A DNA stretch of 12,303 nt from Clostridia bacterium (GCA_016293975.1 JAEDCW010000051.1:1-12303), one strand, 5' to 3'; counted from the stretch's first letter, positions 1 to 8,011 are shown. The notes: generated from the letters alone by a model not told the origin. Made by a program: numbers and translations.

Positions 1-32
1 ATGCGAGTCGGCTTTACATTGAGTGTTGCCAT
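1..32 (-). CDS. ntpD: V-type ATPase subunit D, 5' end only (cut by window edge)
   Basis: Only the first ten codons and two bases of an eleventh are present, reading MATLNVKPTR. This matches the typical N-terminus of A/V-type ATPase subunit D (a MATLNVxPTR-type start), the long coiled-coil central axle that rotates inside the A3B3 head. The ATG at 32..30 is preceded by an AGGAG ribosome binding site about 7 nt upstream. It starts 17 nt after the stop of subunit B, which is where subunit D sits in clostridial and enterococcal ntp operons. The short length limits certainty, but sequence start, spacing and gene order agree. The rest of the gene and the end of the operon lie beyond the left edge. 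Confidence 0.85.
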   Translation of the reverse strand, partial: MATLNVKPTR

Positions 33-49
33 GTGTCACTCCTCTCGGA

Positions 50-1429
50 CTATTGCTCCTGTGTGGGCAGGTATTTCTCTATATACTCGTCCCTTATACG
101 CTTAAGCTCGCTCTTGGGCAGTATCGAAAGCAGCTTCCAGCCAATGTCGAGAGTCTCCTCTATACTGCGGTTTCCGTAGAAACCTTGATTTACGTACTCC
201 CTCTCAAACATATCCGCAAACTGCGCATACAGCTTATCGACGTCGCTCAGAGCCGCATCGCCCAAGATGACAGCGAGCTCCTTTGCCTCCTTGCCTCTGG
301 AATAAGCCGAGAAGAGCTGGTTCATCGTGTCTGCGTGATCTTCACGGGTCTTGCCTCGACCTATACCTTTGTCTTTAAGGCGGCTCAGCGAAGGCAGAAC
401 GTTTATGGGAGGTGTTATACCCTTTCTGTTCAGCTCGCGCGAGAGTATTATCTGACCTTCTGTTATATAGCCCGTAAGGTCGGGTATGGGGTGGGTAAGG
501 TCGTCCTCGGGCATGGAGAGTATAGGTATCATCGTGATGGAACCCGAACGTCCCTTTATCCTGCCTGCACGCTCGTACATTGTCGCAAGGTCGGTGTACA
601 GATAACCGGGATAGCCTCTGCGGCCGGGAACCTCTTTACGCGCGGCGGAAACCTCTCGGAGCGCCTCTGCGTAGTTTGTGATATCCGTGATTATAACGAG
701 CACATGCATACCCAAGTCGTATGCGAGATATTCTGCGGCGGTGATAGCCATTCGTGGAGTTGCGATACGCTCGATAGCCGGGTCGTTTGCGAGGTTTACA
801 AATGTGACCGTCCTGTCGATAGCGCCCGTCTCGCGGAAGTCGTTAATGAAGAAGTCCGCCTCCTCAAACGTGATACCGACTGCGGCAAATACTACGGCGA
901 AGGGGTCGTCTGTGCCGCGAACCTTTGCCTGCCTCGCTATCTGTGCGGCGAGGTTTGCATGGGGAAGACCGGAACCCGAGAAAACGGGAAGCTTCTGGCC
1001 TCTGACGAGCGTGTTAAGTCCGTCGATGGCGGAAATGCCGGTCTGTATGAACTCGCTGGGGTAGTCCCTTGCGGCCGGGTTGATGGGAGCGCCGTTTATG
1101 TCCATGTGCTTCTGTGCGATAAGCTCGGGGCCGCCGTCGTTGGGTCTGCCCATACCGTCAAATACTCGACCCAGCATATCGGGAGCGACGCTTAGCTCGA
1201 TGCTTCGACCCAGGAAACGCGCCTTTGAATCGGTTATCCTGAGCCCCTGTGAACCCTCAAAGAGCTGGAGAAGCGCTTTGTCGTTGTGTATCTCAAGAAC
1301 TTTGCCGTGACGGATCTCGCCGTTTGCCTGTTCGATCTCGACTATTTCGTCGTACTTGACGCCTTCGACGTTCTCGACCATCATCAACGGTCCTACGACC
1401 TCTTTAATTGTGCGATATTCCTTGCGCAT
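50..1429 (-). CDS. ntpB: V-type ATP synthase/ATPase subunit B
   Basis: This 459-residue protein is the non-catalytic regulatory subunit of the A3B3 head, of usual family length. It has the N-terminal beta-barrel (about residues 1-75), a central nucleotide-binding-fold domain and a helical C-terminus. In place of an intact Walker A P-loop it has SGSGLPHANLAAQIARQA from residue 151, the B-subunit hallmark. PSLSRL near residues 346-351 carries the arginine (R350) expected to act as the arginine finger reaching into the A-subunit catalytic site. The ATG at 1429 follows a strong AAGGAGG site that overlaps the stop of subunit A, so A and B are probably translationally linked and made in equal amounts. 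Subunit D follows. No defect is visible. The paralogue A differs by its intact P-loop and longer insert, so the assignment is secure. Confidence 0.97.
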   Translation of the reverse strand: MRKEYRTIKEVVGPLMMVENVEGVKYDEIVEIEQANGEIRHGKVLEIHNDKALLQLFEGSQGLRITDSKARFLGRSIELSVAPDMLGRVFDGMGRPNDGGPELIAQKHMDINGAPINPAARDYPSEFIQTGISAIDGLNTLVRGQKLPVFSGSGLPHANLAAQIARQAKVRGTDDPFAVVFAAVGITFEEADFFINDFRETGAIDRTVTFVNLANDPAIERIATPRMAITAAEYLAYDLGMHVLVIITDITNYAEALREVSAARKEVPGRRGYPGYLYTDLATMYERAGRIKGRSGSITMIPILSMPEDDLTHPIPDLTGYITEGQIILSRELNRKGITPPINVLPSLSRLKDKGIGRGKTREDHADTMNQLFSAYSRGKEAKELAVILGDAALSDVDKLYAQFADMFEREYVNQGFYGNRSIEETLDIGWKLLSILPKSELKRIRDEYIEKYLPTQEQ

Positions 1430-1438
1430 ATTGCCTCC

Positions 1439-3205
1439 TTATTCGTCGTCGCCGACCATTTCGCGGAGCTCTTTCTGGAGCCGGCTGTAAATCTGTGAGT
1501 AACGCTCCTGCGCTTCAGATTCGGGTACGTATTTGAAACGGCCTATCTGCTCGCGAACCGGCATAGAGATTATGCTTGAGAAGGGAACTTCGGCGTCGAG
1601 CGCCTTGAGACCCTCGTGGTAGTAGGAGAGTATCAGGTCAAGGAGCATGTGCTGCTTCTTGAGCGATGAGTATGTATCGATCTCGTGGAATGCGTTTTGA
1701 TGGAGGTAGTCCTCTCTTATGGAGCGGGAAGCTTCGAGCGTGAGCCTGTCTCTGAAGCTAAGCGCGTCTATACCGACGAGCCTTACTATCTCGTCAAGTT
1801 CTGCCTCCTGTTGGAGCAGGCGCATCGTTTCGGACACGAGCGATGTCCAGCTCTCAGCGACATTGTCCTCGAACCACGGCTGAAGCCTGTCTGTGTACAG
1901 CGAATAGCTCTGCAGCCAGTCTATAGCCGGGAAGTGACGTGCATATGCGAGCTTTGCTGATAAGCCCCAGAATACCTTTACTATTCTGAGGGTCGCCTGT
2001 GATACCGGCTCGGATATGTCGCCGCCGGGAGGAGAAACTGCGCCGATAGCGGTTATCGCGCCCGTTCTCCTGTCGCTCGAAAGCGTCTCGACCATGCCTG
2101 CGCGTTCGTAGAACTCTGCAAGACGGCTTGAGAGGTATGCCGGATAACCCTCCTCACCGGGCATCTCCTCGAGTCGGCCGCTCATTTCGCGCAGAGCTTC
2201 CGCCCAACGTGATGTCGAATCAGCCATTATAGCTACGTGATAGCCCATATCTCTGAAATATTCGGCTATCGTAATGCCCGTGTAAATTGAAGCCTCTCGC
2301 GCCGCAACGGGCATATCCGATGTATTTGCAATCAATACCGTGCGCTTCATGAGCGAAAGCCCCGTGCGCGGGTCGTTCAATTCCGGGAACTCCATAAGAA
2401 CGTCGGTCATCTCGTTGCCGCGCTCGCCGCAACCCACGTATACGATTATGTCGGCGTCCGCCCACTTTGCGAGCTGATGCTGTACGACCGTCTTGCCGCT
2501 TCCGAACGGGCCGGGTACAGCCGCAACGCCGCCCTTTGCTATCGGGAAAAGCGTATCTATGACGCGCTGACCCGTTACCATGGGAGCCTTGGGCGGGAGC
2601 TTTTTACTATAGGGTCTGCCTCGCCTTACGGGCCACCTCTGAAGCATCGTAAGTTCGAGCTCCGTGCCGTCTGCACGCTTTATGCGAGCTATGGGCTTGT
2701 CTATGTTAGCCTGACCTTCGTATATCCAGACGAGCTCGCCCTCTGTCTTAGGCGGGAGCATAATCTTGTGAAGCACGGCTTCTGTCTCGCGGACAGTACC
2801 GAACACGTCGCCTGCAGTCAGCTTATCACCCACTTTAGCCGTCGGAACGAAGTCCCAAAGCTTTTCGTGGTCGAGTGATGTGACGGTGATACCCCTTGTG
2901 ATGCGGTCACCCGCAAGCGCACGAATCTCGTTGAGGGGTCTCTGTATGCCGTCGTAAATAGACTCTATAAGTCCGGGGGCGAGCTCGACAGAGAGTGGTA
3001 CGCCCGTAGAGACGACCGATTCTCCCGGGCCTATTCCGCCGGTTTCTTCGTATACCTGAATTGACGCCTTGTCTCCGCGCAGCTCTATTACTTCACCTAT
3101 GAGCTGCTTTTCTGAAACACGCACCACGTCGTACATCTGCACATCCGCCATTCCGCTTGCTACGATAAGCGGACCGGAAACCTTTATAATGGTACCTTCC
3201 GACAT
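1439..3205 (-). CDS. ntpA: V-type ATP synthase/ATPase catalytic subunit A
   Basis: This 588-residue protein is the catalytic subunit, which binds and hydrolyses (or makes) ATP at the A/B interface on the cytoplasmic side. The N-terminal barrel spans about residues 1-70. The A-specific non-homologous insert (about 110-200) separates subunit A from B and from F-type beta. Walker A is GPFGSGKT at 232-239 and the catalytic glutamate lies in GERGNEM (E261). The adenine- and phosphate-contacting segments follow (MADSTSRWAEALRE at 327-340, SPPGGDISEP at 391-400), and then the helical C-terminal domain. Length and motifs are normal for bacterial and archaeal A subunits. The ATG directly abuts the TAA of subunit F. 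Its GGAGG site lies inside the last codons of F, which implies coupled translation. Confidence 0.98.
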   Translation of the reverse strand: MSEGTIIKVSGPLIVASGMADVQMYDVVRVSEKQLIGEVIELRGDKASIQVYEETGGIGPGESVVSTGVPLSVELAPGLIESIYDGIQRPLNEIRALAGDRITRGITVTSLDHEKLWDFVPTAKVGDKLTAGDVFGTVRETEAVLHKIMLPPKTEGELVWIYEGQANIDKPIARIKRADGTELELTMLQRWPVRRGRPYSKKLPPKAPMVTGQRVIDTLFPIAKGGVAAVPGPFGSGKTVVQHQLAKWADADIIVYVGCGERGNEMTDVLMEFPELNDPRTGLSLMKRTVLIANTSDMPVAAREASIYTGITIAEYFRDMGYHVAIMADSTSRWAEALREMSGRLEEMPGEEGYPAYLSSRLAEFYERAGMVETLSSDRRTGAITAIGAVSPPGGDISEPVSQATLRIVKVFWGLSAKLAYARHFPAIDWLQSYSLYTDRLQPWFEDNVAESWTSLVSETMRLLQQEAELDEIVRLVGIDALSFRDRLTLEASRSIREDYLHQNAFHEIDTYSSLKKQHMLLDLILSYYHEGLKALDAEVPFSSIISMPVREQIGRFKYVPESEAQERYSQIYSRLQKELREMVGDDE

Positions 3206-3538
3206 TTATTCATCCTCCGAAAACAGTATATCAGCGCCAATCGCCTTTTCTACGTTTGATTTGATGCTTGCCATTGCCGCGCCGGACGAGCCGTTGCTGT
3301 CGGGCACGGGTATTATGGCAGGGTAAGCCTGTTCCCTGTACTTCTCTATGGTTTCGGCGCAGGAGAGGAACAGCGGCTCGGTTAAAAATATGACCTTACA
3401 GCCCTCTCGGGCAAGTCGGGCTATGAGCCTTGAAGCGGCGGCGGCATCCGACTCGGGATACACAGAAAGCCCTATCGCCTTAAACAGCAGTACGGAATCG
3501 CGGTCGCCTATGATAGCTATGTTGCCTTTATCTGACAT
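3206..3538 (-). CDS. ntpG: V-type ATP synthase/ATPase subunit F (NtpG)
   Basis: This small soluble protein of 110 residues is the usual size for subunit F, the Rossmann-like subunit that binds axle subunit D and stimulates ATPase activity. The N-terminal strand and loop IAIIGDRDSVLLFKAIG (from residue 7) is the family signature. A second strand, CKVIFLTEPLF, comes about 40 residues later, and the C-terminal helix SIKSNVEKAIGADIL is the one that contacts D. Its ATG lies 11 nt inside the end of subunit C and has only a weak AGGG site upstream, so it probably depends on ribosomes finishing C. The symbol follows E. hirae naming, in which subunit F is NtpG; this should not be confused with ntpF, the peripheral-stalk gene. 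Confidence 0.92.
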   Translation of the reverse strand: MSDKGNIAIIGDRDSVLLFKAIGLSVYPESDAAAASRLIARLAREGCKVIFLTEPLFLSCAETIEKYREQAYPAIIPVPDSNGSSGAAMASIKSNVEKAIGADILFSEDE

Positions 3539-4511
3539 ATAATTCCCTAAGCCTTTCGGTTATTGTCTCCTCACCGAAGCCCGTGCGCTTCAGCGTGATG
3601 ACGAGCCTTACAGCTCTCGCCTCGGCTTCCCTTGCGAGCAGGTAGCCAATCACGGGATAGACGGATTCGGAATCCCAGCGCAGGTCTGAGAGAAGCTTCA
3701 TAAGCCTGTCGTCGCGGTCGCGCTCTATCACCGCTATGGAGCCGTCGCGCATATAGTCGGCAATTGCGCCCATGAGCATATCGCGTGCAGGAGAGAAATC
3801 CATTGAGCGGACTATTGCCTCCGCAGGCTGACCGTAGTATTTAATAAAATGAGAAAGCGGTATATCGCCCGCGCACAGCAGAGAATTCTCAAGTGCATCG
3901 AGGTTTTGTCCGTTGTCCTTGAGCCTCAGTGTGGTAATGAGGTTTGTATAATCGCAGAATATTTTGAAGTATTCGCGAACGACATCGTTCGGGAAAGAGA
4001 GCGCGTATTCGCAGTACGCACGGTCGAGCTTCACGGATATCTCGCGCGGCTCGACTTTTAATGCGAGCCTCAATTCAAGCTCGTTGAGCGCGCGGCGTAT
4101 GACTTCGGGCAAGGCGGCATATTCTCCCGCCTCCACCATAGCGATAAGCTCGGAGTATTTGTAAACGCCCCTGTGTGCACCCGTACCGGTAAGCGGCGAG
4201 CCCAATGCGCGAAGCTTTATGAGCAGTTTCAGTGCGAGTATGTCGTTCTTTAAAAGGAACACATCCGTCAACGCCTTATCGGGTGTCAGCGCCTCGACAT
4301 CGTCATAGGCACGCCCCAGCTCGCAGGCTATCATCTCCTCAAGCTTTTCCGAGCTCGCTTCAGCCGTGTTGCCGTAGCCCGATTCGCACAAAAGCCTCAT
4401 AGCCTCCGTGAGCGTCGCCCCTGCCATTCTGCGCAGTCGTTCCATGCCCAAAAGCCCCTTTTCGAGGTTTCGGATCCTCGCGACCGCGTATATATTGCTG
4501 TCCTGTGGCAT
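3528..4511 (-). CDS. ntpC: V-type ATP synthase/ATPase subunit C
   Basis: The 327-residue product is the funnel-shaped subunit (the homologue of eukaryotic subunit d) that sits between the D/F axle and the membrane rotor ring. It is almost wholly helical with no membrane segment, as expected. Family-typical segments are the N-terminal Y-A-V-A-R-I-R (residues 8-14), LKNDILALKLLIK around 88-99, and the ending PVIGYLLAREAEARAVR (286-302) followed by ITERLRELYV. The ATG at 4511 follows a GGAGG site about 6 nt upstream and lies 23 nt after the stop of subunit E. The 3' end overlaps subunit F by 11 nt in another frame. Its position between E and F fits the standard operon order. Confidence 0.93.
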   Translation of the reverse strand: MPQDSNIYAVARIRNLEKGLLGMERLRRMAGATLTEAMRLLCESGYGNTAEASSEKLEEMIACELGRAYDDVEALTPDKALTDVFLLKNDILALKLLIKLRALGSPLTGTGAHRGVYKYSELIAMVEAGEYAALPEVIRRALNELELRLALKVEPREISVKLDRAYCEYALSFPNDVVREYFKIFCDYTNLITTLRLKDNGQNLDALENSLLCAGDIPLSHFIKYYGQPAEAIVRSMDFSPARDMLMGAIADYMRDGSIAVIERDRDDRLMKLLSDLRWDSESVYPVIGYLLAREAEARAVRLVITLKRTGFGEETITERLRELYVR

Positions 4512-4534
4512 TGTTGTCCTCCGTGTCCGCCGTA

Positions 4535-5140
4535 CTATACGAACAGTCTGGCGGCGACATTTGATTCCTCGGCACTGCGCGTCTCCGCTAAAAGTGCCTC
4601 AAACGAGCAGCTCTTAACATAACCCTTTGCGATGAGAAGAAAGCCGCCGTCAATGTCTGCGGTCTCCTTTGAAAGCACCAACGGCGCTTTGCCTGCACGC
4701 TCGAGCTCTGTATTGATCTCGGGAAGAAGCGCTCCAATGAGCTCTTTGTCCGCCTTCGACGGTGAGACGGTCTCGCCGCCGTTTGCCTCTCTTATGGCGA
4801 GAGACCTTAAGAGCTTTTTGCGCTCGTCACCCGTAAGCTTGCAAAGGCGCTCGTAGGCAAGCGAAAACGCCTCGTCCAAAAGCCCGCGCTTATACGTCAG
4901 CGTAAGCTTTCTGCCCTCGAGCTGTGCATTTGTGGTGCTCCTCTCGATTATTGAGTCGACGGCCTCATGCGCGCGCCTCTTGTAATCGAGCTTTATGCCC
5001 TCTGCTGCCTGTTCTGCGCGCGCGGCTATAGCCGCCGCTTCTTTGGCCGCGGCATCCATCGTATTATCTGCATCATTCTTAGCGTCGCTGAGTATTCTCT
5101 CAACGAGAGCGTCGAGTCCGCTTGCGACTTCGTTTGCCAT
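4535..5140 (-). CDS. ntpE: V-type ATP synthase/ATPase subunit E (peripheral stalk)
   Basis: The 201-residue protein forms, with the small H/G subunit, the peripheral stalks that keep the A3B3 head from turning. The first ~85 residues are an Ala/Glu/Lys/Arg-rich helix suited to a right-handed coiled coil. The remainder is the globular head-binding domain, including D-I-D-G-G-F (residues 162-167), a conserved feature of this family, and a C-terminal LLAETRSAEESNVAARLF. I chose the ATG at 5140 over the in-frame TTG at 5152 because the GGAG of the ribosome binding site at 5145-5150 overlaps that TTG and is correctly spaced for the ATG. Subunit K ends 21 nt upstream and C begins 23 nt downstream. 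Confidence 0.92.
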   Translation of the reverse strand: MANEVASGLDALVERILSDAKNDADNTMDAAAKEAAAIAARAEQAAEGIKLDYKRRAHEAVDSIIERSTTNAQLEGRKLTLTYKRGLLDEAFSLAYERLCKLTGDERKKLLRSLAIREANGGETVSPSKADKELIGALLPEINTELERAGKAPLVLSKETADIDGGFLLIAKGYVKSCSFEALLAETRSAEESNVAARLFV

Positions 5141-5144
5141 AATT

Positions 5145-5150
5145 CTCTCC
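5145..5150 (-). promoter_or_regulatory. Ribosome binding site of subunit E (decides the start)
   Basis: GGAGAG lies 4 nt before the ATG at 5140 (6 nt if only GGAG is counted). It overlaps the last base of a possible upstream TTG start at 5152, which has no site of its own in the right place. This supports the shorter 201-residue subunit E. Confidence 0.7.
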
Positions 5151-5161
5151 AATTACGTCAA

Positions 5162-5671
5162 TTACGCTATAACGATAAACAGTGAAACGAGGAAGGCAAA
5201 CAGCGCGTAGGTCTCAACCATCAGCGTGAGCATCATGGCGTTACCAAAGCCGTCCGCGCGCTTTGCGAGCATATTTATACCCGAAACTGCGACCTTTGCC
5301 TGGAATATGGCAGATACGAGGCCGCCTACGCCAATCATCAGACCTGCGAATACGAGGCTGAATGCGCCTGCCATGTCGGGAAGTTCGCCGCCCATGATAC
5401 CGCGTGTAACAAGCATGAGGATCGAGATAGCCAGTCCGTAAATGCCCTGTGAACCGGGCAGAAGCTGCAATACCATGCAGTTACCGAAACGCTCCGGCTG
5501 CTCCGCAACTACGCCTGATGCCGCCTGACCTGCACGGCCTACGCCTATCGCCGAACCTATGCCAGACAGCAACGGTGCTATGACCGCCGCCAGGACGGTG
5601 AGAACGAGGGGCCAGTTGGTCTGCGCCAATACGCCGGGTGCTTCTGCGGCTGCTTCGAATAAGGTAGTCAT
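5162..5671 (-). CDS. ntpK: V-type ATPase subunit K (membrane rotor proteolipid)
   Basis: This very hydrophobic 169-residue protein has four transmembrane helices arranged as two fused hairpins, visible as an internal duplication: a Gly-rich helix then G-N-C-M in the first half, and a Gly-rich helix then G-N-A-M in the second. Copies form the rotor ring that carries ions across the membrane. The ion-binding acid is E153 in VETYAL of helix 4; helix 2 has no acidic residue at the matching place. L71, S74, Q75 and Y78 (in LPGSQGIY), Q124 and E153 match E. hirae NtpK Na+ ligands L61, T64, Q65, Y68, Q110 and E139, with identical spacing between the last two. The N-terminus is about 10 residues longer than in NtpK. 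A strong AGGAGG site precedes the ATG. Sodium coupling is inferred. Confidence 0.95.
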   Translation of the reverse strand: MTTLFEAAAEAPGVLAQTNWPLVLTVLAAVIAPLLSGIGSAIGVGRAGQAASGVVAEQPERFGNCMVLQLLPGSQGIYGLAISILMLVTRGIMGGELPDMAGAFSLVFAGLMIGVGGLVSAIFQAKVAVSGINMLAKRADGFGNAMMLTLMVETYALFAFLVSLFIVIA

Positions 5672-5712
5672 TTTGTCCTCCTAACAATTGGAAATTATTT
5701 CTTATATACATG

Positions 5713-5730
5713 CCCTTTGGTTAGAAAGGG
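5713..5730 (-). promoter_or_regulatory. Small stem-loop in the I-K gap
   Basis: In the 73-nt gap between subunits I and K, CCCTTT and AAAGGG form a perfect 6-bp stem with a 6-nt loop, about 40 nt upstream of the K start codon. No T-run follows it, so it does not look like a terminator. It could mark an mRNA processing or stability site that raises K expression, since about ten K copies are needed per enzyme. The hairpin is seen; the role is inference. Confidence 0.4.
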
Positions 5731-5744
5731 GATAAGCTATTTTG

Positions 5745-7670
5745 TCAGCGCTTTATGCTGATGTATTTTGTGTTGTAAGAGAGCGGCTTAAAGGGTTTGC
5801 CGTTGCCCTCATAGAACTTGCCGAAATATTCGACAAACTGCAGTCTCGCCGTGTGCACATAAGCACCGAGAGCGTTGATGAAAAGACTGAATGCGTGCAA
5901 TGCCACAAGCAGGGGTGCGGCAATCACAATGCCTATGATCACGCCCACTGCGCCGAGCCCGGAGAATGCGTTGAACACCATGGAGCCCATGAGGTTGAAT
6001 ACCATTCCCATTGCGCCGCCTGCGAGTCCGAGGGCGAGTATTCTGACGTAGCTCAGCGTGTCGCCTATATAACTAGTCACGTTATAGAGCTGACTCAGTC
6101 CCGATACTACGCGCTTTAACGGGTTCTTTGTCTTTCTGTTGTAGAAGAACAGCATCATAAACGCGCCAATGCCGGCCATTATTATGCCCACTGTAGAGAG
6201 CCAACTCACGGATACGAACATATTGGCGAGCACGGCCACTAAGCCAAGCACCAGGAGTATCCACGAGAAGTTGTTGAATATGGCTTCCTTCCAGTCTCCC
6301 GCTTTAAAGCACATATACATCTTGACGCCTATGCCGAACATCATGTGCAATAAGCCCAGTCCACAGCATATGATCATCATGCCCATAACGTTGTCCATGG
6401 GATTCATTATGAGCGGGAAGGGGCTGGATTCGCCCAAGAATTCGGGCCATTCCATTCCGAAAAAGCTTCCGGTGAGCATTCCGCAGATTACAGTCGATGC
6501 GCCGCAGAAAGTAAGCACCTTTGCGAGCTTTCCCATCTCTCCGCGGGGCTTTAATAATTTGCTGTAGAGGAAGCCGCCTATGAGCAGTATGAGGCCATAA
6601 CCTGTGTCTGCGAGCATCATTCCGAAGAAGAGCAGATAGAAGGGCATAACGAGCGGTGCGGCATCTATACCGTTGTAGGCCGGTGCGCTGTAGAGGTTTG
6701 TTATAGTCTCGAACGGCGCAACGGCGGGCGGATTCTTAACCGCAACGGGCGGTTCTTCATCCTCATTGGGATCGCGCGTCTCTATGTAGCAGACGGAGCT
6801 TGCGGACTTGCATGTGCTTGTGACGAGTTCTTCGTCGGACTCCCTGTACCAGCCTTCAAGCACGAAAACCGTCTCGAGAGACTGCGTCTTTAACAGCTCC
6901 TCTTCCCTCGTCACATCTATCGACGCTGCATCTATTGCAAGACCGAGCTTTGTGCGCGCCTCTGCGAGCTCAACGAGCTTTAGTCTGGTTTTCTCACTCT
7001 CTCGCGCAAGCGATTCGAGTTCGACTGCTATTCTGCTGAGTTCGTCCTGCACTGTGCCCTTTATCGGTGGGAAGCTGTAATCGGTAAAATCAAGCTCGCG
7101 GAGCTGTGCATACAACTCATCGAAGAGCGTATTGTGTACCGCGAGCATGACAGCGTTTAACGTGCCCGTTGAAACTACGCTCAACACCGCCTCGTTTGGC
7201 ATTTCAAGCTTTGAAAGTCTGTCGGGCTTTATGAATCCGAAAAGTATGCGGACGTTTTTTGTAGACCCCAATTCCTCAACGGGAGTAGTAAGTCCTGCCC
7301 AGGGGAGCAGGGCGTTTTTCTTCGCTATGAGCTTGTCCATAGAGTTTTGCACGGATGTCAGCTCAGCTTTATAGGCGTCCGCTTCCTCGACTATGGGTGC
7401 AGATTCGGACAGGGCTTCATTCACCTCGCCGAGAGTCGCAAACATCGTCGGGGTAAGCATGCCCTTTTTCTTGCCGTAGGGCTTGAGTATGTCGTACGCG
7501 TCACCAAGCCGCTTGCGTAGTTCGCCGGCATCTTTTAGGGCGCTTTCCCCCATGCGCTTTTCCGTCGTGGCAATTATTTGAACCGCCCCTATGTCCTGAA
7601 GGGCACGCATTATTGAATCTTCATCGTCGCGCGGCGCTATAAGCGTCAGCCGCTTCATGGGGACTATCAT
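5745..7670 (-). CDS. ntpI: V-type ATP synthase/ATPase subunit I (stator a-subunit)
   Basis: At 641 residues this is a standard-length subunit I, the static membrane subunit that provides the two ion half-channels beside the K ring. Residues 1-~335 are cytoplasmic, largely helical hairpin with coiled-coil stretches (about 90-120 and 205-260), and dock onto the peripheral stalks. From ~338 there are about seven or eight hydrophobic segments. YVRILALGLA places the essential rotor-facing arginine at R543. The ending H-T-A-R-L-Q-F-V-E-Y-F-G-K-F-Y-E-G (606-622) is a strong family signature. Its ATG overlaps the stop of the H/G gene as ATGA, so translation is probably coupled, and only a weak site lies upstream. 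A second in-frame ATG four codons later is possible, but the longer N-terminus fits family members better. Confidence 0.96.
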   Translation of the reverse strand: MIVPMKRLTLIAPRDDEDSIMRALQDIGAVQIIATTEKRMGESALKDAGELRKRLGDAYDILKPYGKKKGMLTPTMFATLGEVNEALSESAPIVEEADAYKAELTSVQNSMDKLIAKKNALLPWAGLTTPVEELGSTKNVRILFGFIKPDRLSKLEMPNEAVLSVVSTGTLNAVMLAVHNTLFDELYAQLRELDFTDYSFPPIKGTVQDELSRIAVELESLARESEKTRLKLVELAEARTKLGLAIDAASIDVTREEELLKTQSLETVFVLEGWYRESDEELVTSTCKSASSVCYIETRDPNEDEEPPVAVKNPPAVAPFETITNLYSAPAYNGIDAAPLVMPFYLLFFGMMLADTGYGLILLIGGFLYSKLLKPRGEMGKLAKVLTFCGASTVICGMLTGSFFGMEWPEFLGESSPFPLIMNPMDNVMGMMIICCGLGLLHMMFGIGVKMYMCFKAGDWKEAIFNNFSWILLVLGLVAVLANMFVSVSWLSTVGIIMAGIGAFMMLFFYNRKTKNPLKRVVSGLSQLYNVTSYIGDTLSYVRILALGLAGGAMGMVFNLMGSMVFNAFSGLGAVGVIIGIVIAAPLLVALHAFSLFINALGAYVHTARLQFVEYFGKFYEGNGKPFKPLSYNTKYISIKR

Positions 7671-7978
7671 ATGTCAGTTAGCCTTTCGAGTATATATGTT
7701 GCGGCCGAATCAAGGTTGATACGGGCGTCGGCACAGAGCTTTTCCGCTTTTTCTTTGTATTCCTCTATTACTTCGCGCGCCTTTTTCTCGCCGTCGAACT
7801 CGGCTTGCTCGCGCTGTGATACAAGAAGCGCCCGGCATTCTTCGGTCGTTTTGTCGAGCGTTTGCTGATAGTCGAGCTGCGCCTCGTTTATAATATTTCT
7901 GGCATCTGCGGATGCCTCACGCCTTATGGAAACAGCTTTCTCCTCGGCGTTTTTGATCATCTCTATGACGGTCGGCAT
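7667..7978 (-). CDS. ntpF: V-type ATPase subunit H/G (small peripheral-stalk subunit)
   Basis: This 103-residue, highly charged protein is predicted to be one long helix and is the partner of subunit E in the peripheral stalk. The pattern A-E-E-K-A-x-x-I-R-R-E-A near residues 11-22, a long Glu/Lys/Arg/Ala heptad-like middle, and the ending AATYILERLTDI fit the archaeal AhaH / enterococcal NtpF group. It is the first gene of the operon. Its ATG follows a strong AGGAGG site 5 nt upstream and a promoter about 40 nt upstream. Sequence alone is weak for such coiled-coil proteins, but size, composition and position before subunit I make the call secure. Confidence 0.88.
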   Translation of the reverse strand: MPTVIEMIKNAEEKAVSIRREASADARNIINEAQLDYQQTLDKTTEECRALLVSQREQAEFDGEKKAREVIEEYKEKAEKLCADARINLDSAATYILERLTDI

Positions 7979-7990
7979 TTCAACCTCCTG

Positions 7991-8011
7991 AATATAGTCA
8001 TACAGTATATT
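7991..8011 (-). promoter_or_regulatory. AT-rich dyad over the ATPase transcription start (possible operator)
   Basis: On the minus strand AATATA and TATATT are separated by 9 nt, giving a 21-bp inverted repeat. It covers the predicted start of transcription and ends just before the ribosome binding site of the H/G gene. The position suits a repressor site. The A/T-rich composition makes a chance match quite likely, so this is only a candidate. Confidence 0.22.

Noticed and set aside
23..1195. A 390-codon open frame on the plus strand, opposite subunit B
   Set aside because: It is antisense to a clearly real, well-conserved gene, has no ribosome binding site and gives an unfamiliar Cys/Val/Tyr-rich product. 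It arises from the codon usage of subunit B.
2477..2878. Plus-strand open frame opposite subunit A
   Set aside because: It is antisense to the catalytic subunit with no start signals or recognisable protein features. Other plus-strand frames across 1-10200 are rejected for the same reason.
5141..5152. Upstream TTG start for subunit E, adding MERI
   Set aside because: The ribosome binding site GGAGAG overlaps this TTG and is placed for the ATG at 5140.
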